From NCBI GenBank assembly GCA_023079485.1, contig CM041084.1, positions 120,326,467 to 120,390,466 of the forward strand: 64,000 bases of DNA, given 5' to 3'. The DNA is from Archilochus colubris. Taxonomy: Eukaryota > Chordata > Aves > Apodiformes > Trochilidae. The notes under the pieces were generated by a model. The model saw only the letters and a program-made list of their open reading frames with translations, was not told where the DNA came from and ran no database searches. Shown here piece after piece: positions 61,950-64,000 of the stretch (its first letter is position 1; each line of letters starts with the position of its first letter). Made by a program: the position numbers and the translations under genes.

Positions 61950-63531
61950 GGAATGCGGAGCTTTGTGGGGAGCAGAACAAGCCTGGGCTGAGCACCTAAG
62001 CCAGACAGTATTTCTGACTTTTTAATTTTTGATTTAGTAACTGTGAAAAAAAAATCTCAAACAAATCTCTTTGACTTTGAATTTACAGGGACTATAACGA
62101 AAGGGTCAGATTTTGTTAGTTTGCTAAGGTTTATCTGCAGAATTTTTTTTGTTTTTTTGTTTTTTGATTTATTTTGTTTGCTTTTAAATTTCTCTGTTGC
62201 TTCCACTAGATTCCCCTTCAGTATTGTTTAAAACTACCCTGGAAAACTTATTTTCACTTTACCAAAAATGATCAGTCTGGCACAAAATAACCACACTGTC
62301 ATCCTAGAACTTTCAGACCAGTGAGGAAGCTTAATGTAATGTGTTTCTCCTGAGCTCTTCTCTTGCATAAACAAATGCTGACACCTTCCACTATTGTTTC
62401 TCCTGCTTTGCTGTTGGATAAAGTCTTACATTGACAGCAACCATAATTTAGAAGTATATATGGAGCTATACAAAAATATATTATGGGAAAGTTTAAAAGC
62501 CAGTAATATTATTTACTGACTTCTAACCTACCCTACATCTGAGGTTCACAAAAGACCCCAAACTGGTCTGAACCATTACTATGTTTTTCATACATTACAG
62601 TGATGCTTGTTGGCCTCATGAGACTGAACACTGCTTGCTGCTGTAATAAAAATGTAGCCTTTGCTCTAGGATCTTTAGTGCTTGCTAAAGTATTATCAGT
62701 AAAGTTAATATTTCTACTGCAGATCTGACTTTCACAGCCTCTTCTTTATTTGCCAAAATAAATCAATGATTGGCTTAATTTCCCACATATAGAGTTGTCT
62801 AGCAAATGTACGTTACATTTTCAAAAACAGTTTACTCAATCTACATATATGCCAGGTTGACAATATGCAAAGAAAGGAAAACTTTTTTAAAGTATTGTAG
62901 TTTGTCACTTTTTACAACTTACAACACTTAGTTGTATTTTGAGTTGTGTTTTAGTTGGGTTTTTTGTTTGTTTGTATGTTTTCTTTTTCTTATTTTGTTT
63001 AATTTGTTTGCCTCTAATTTGGGAAAGCTACTGGCTGGATGTTTGGAGGTTTTAAGTAAATGTGTTAGAGGAGGCTAATGCTTAACTTAGATGAGCCATG
63101 TAGTATAATCAAGACCTATCATGTCCACTGTAACAATCACAGTCTCTATAATAAATCAACTCAACATTGCAAAATAATGCTGAAGTTTGATGTTTTATTT
63201 GCTGATGATATTTTACTAATCCTGTTCCCCCCCACAGTTCTTGCTGCCACCTGCTGAAGTGCCTTTTTGTTTGATGTTTAGACCTGGCCCAAAGGAACTT
63301 GTCTGGAAGTCACTCCTTTGAGTTCTTTGGGGACAGCTGGTTATTTGTTAAACAACCAAATGGGACTGCCAAGTCCCTTCCTTAAAAAGTGAGAAGTTAA
63401 TTAATCACCATAGTTAGAGCAAGAGGGTGGTGAGGGATATTTAATACGAGCAAGAAGAATGATTGCTGTAAAGAGATAGGTAGGTTGACTGGGGTAGTAT
63501 CTTCATTAAGTTTACTTTCTCTTTCTTACAG
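61950..63531. other. AT-rich non-coding stretch, no gene recognised
   Basis: T/G low-complexity tracts lie at about 62,140-62,168 and 62,958-63,010. A good acceptor-like site (GTTCCCCCCCACAG) ends at about 63,237 but has no clear donor after it. Confidence 0.45.
63244..63257 (-). promoter_or_regulatory. CTCF-like motif, reverse orientation
   Basis: Read on the minus strand it is TCAGCAGGTGGCAG, matching CCASYAGRKGGCRS with one deviation (T for C at position 1). Its orientation is convergent with the motif at 43,595. Occupancy is unknown. Confidence 0.4.
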
Positions 63532-63731
63532 ACATCTTAGACACAAACAGCTCTGGTAGTTTCTCTGTCTTCCTGCCTTTAATATCACATTGCTGTAGTT
63601 TTGGTTGTACTGCAAAGGCTAGAAGTAATGTGTACAATGATTACACGTGGCAGACGATGTGTAATCACTGGAAGAAACTGATTAAAGAGTGTGACACTTC
63701 TGCTAAAGCTGCTCTGGGCTTCACCCCATAA
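63532..63731 (+). other. Candidate exon with 65-codon open frame
   Basis: CTTTCTCTTTCTTACAG is an excellent acceptor ending at 63,531. From 63,534 a frame runs 65 codons to TAA (63,729-63,731), with a tail of mixed composition (NDYTWQTMCNHWKKLIKECD). There is no start codon in the usual place, so it would be an internal or terminal exon. No domain is recognised. It contains a perfect 9-bp hairpin. Chance is possible. Confidence 0.22.
63638..63667. repeat. Perfect 9-bp inverted repeat, 12-base loop
   Basis: TGATTACAC (63638-63646) pairs exactly with GTGTAATCA (63659-63667). It lies inside the candidate exon at 63,532-63,731. Confidence 0.9.
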
Positions 63732-64000
63732 AGTTGACCAGAATGGTATAGTGAAACTCCAGTTTCATACCAGCTATTTTTTTTATGGAGTACTTTTAGC
63801 TGTGTTTGACAATTAAACCTTTTGAAAGAAGGCTTCTACTGCTTTGTTCCATAGCAAGTCTCTCCAGAATTTTAACTTCATTTTCATATGTACATATACC
63901 CACATTATGTGTATACCTAGATAGAAATCTATGCGTGTATATTTACATTCATAGATACATATTTCAGTAGGATTGAAAATACAGTGGTCATTTTTCAGTA
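63732..64000. other. AT-rich end of window
   Basis: Nothing recognised except TATGTACATATA/GTGTATA-type AT-rich words near 63,887-63,960. Confidence 0.5.

Noticed and set aside
63224..63320. Acceptor-like CCCCCCCACAG followed by a 28-codon open frame
   Set aside because: There is no donor and the frame is short. The CTCF-like motif overlapping it is a better explanation for the preserved words.
1..64000. tRNA, rRNA, CRISPR arrays, bacterial operons, integrated virus genes
   Set aside because: None was recognised on either strand: no tRNA B-box with a partner A-box, no spaced identical repeats, no viral polymerase or envelope-like frames.

Overview
This is vertebrate nuclear DNA, almost certainly from a bird. 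The main evidence is a set of CR1 LINE fragments with the typical avian 3' end, a run of ATTCTATG units or its complement. Their copies carry the family's reverse-transcriptase reading frame and 3' UTR. There are no bacterial-type operons, tRNA or rRNA genes, or CRISPR arrays. The sequence is AT-rich, and almost all open frames are short and look like chance. No complete protein-coding gene can be read here. I recognise no protein family except the decayed CR1 reverse transcriptase, so I give no gene symbols.

Layout. Positions 1 to about 38,170 are AT-rich non-coding DNA with about ten CR1 insertion sites in both orientations. The largest is a 5'-truncated copy at about 14,517-15,840. There are also T-rich and A-rich low-complexity tracts, short tandem duplications and several strikingly perfect short hairpins. 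From about 38,170 onward CR1 nearly disappears; only a short fragment at about 53,866 was seen.

The centre of the repeat-poor half is a cluster of CpG-rich islands between about 43,320 and 48,960. It has GC boxes, an NRF1-like palindrome, a good CTCF-like motif, guanine-quadruplex-forming tracts and, at 48,484/48,485, a strong plus-strand splice donor. Between the islands lie AT-richer blocks rich in homeobox and SOX-like words, which look like candidate conserved non-coding elements. The arrangement (several CpG islands, few transposons, no long ORF, flanking gene-poor DNA) resembles the 5' end of a developmental regulator or a long non-coding RNA. The gene itself cannot be named from this window.

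From 48,961 to 64,000 the sequence looks like a long intron or intergenic DNA downstream of those islands. Three places (55,848-55,989; 61,639-61,949; 63,532-63,731) combine a good splice acceptor with an open frame and are candidate exons. None encodes a recognisable domain. If the donor at 48,485 is used, these are the first places to look for a partner exon.

Limits: conservation, expression and repeat-library searches were not possible. Calls on promoters, exons and conserved elements are inferences from composition and motifs. CR1 boundaries are approximate, normally within a few tens of bases.
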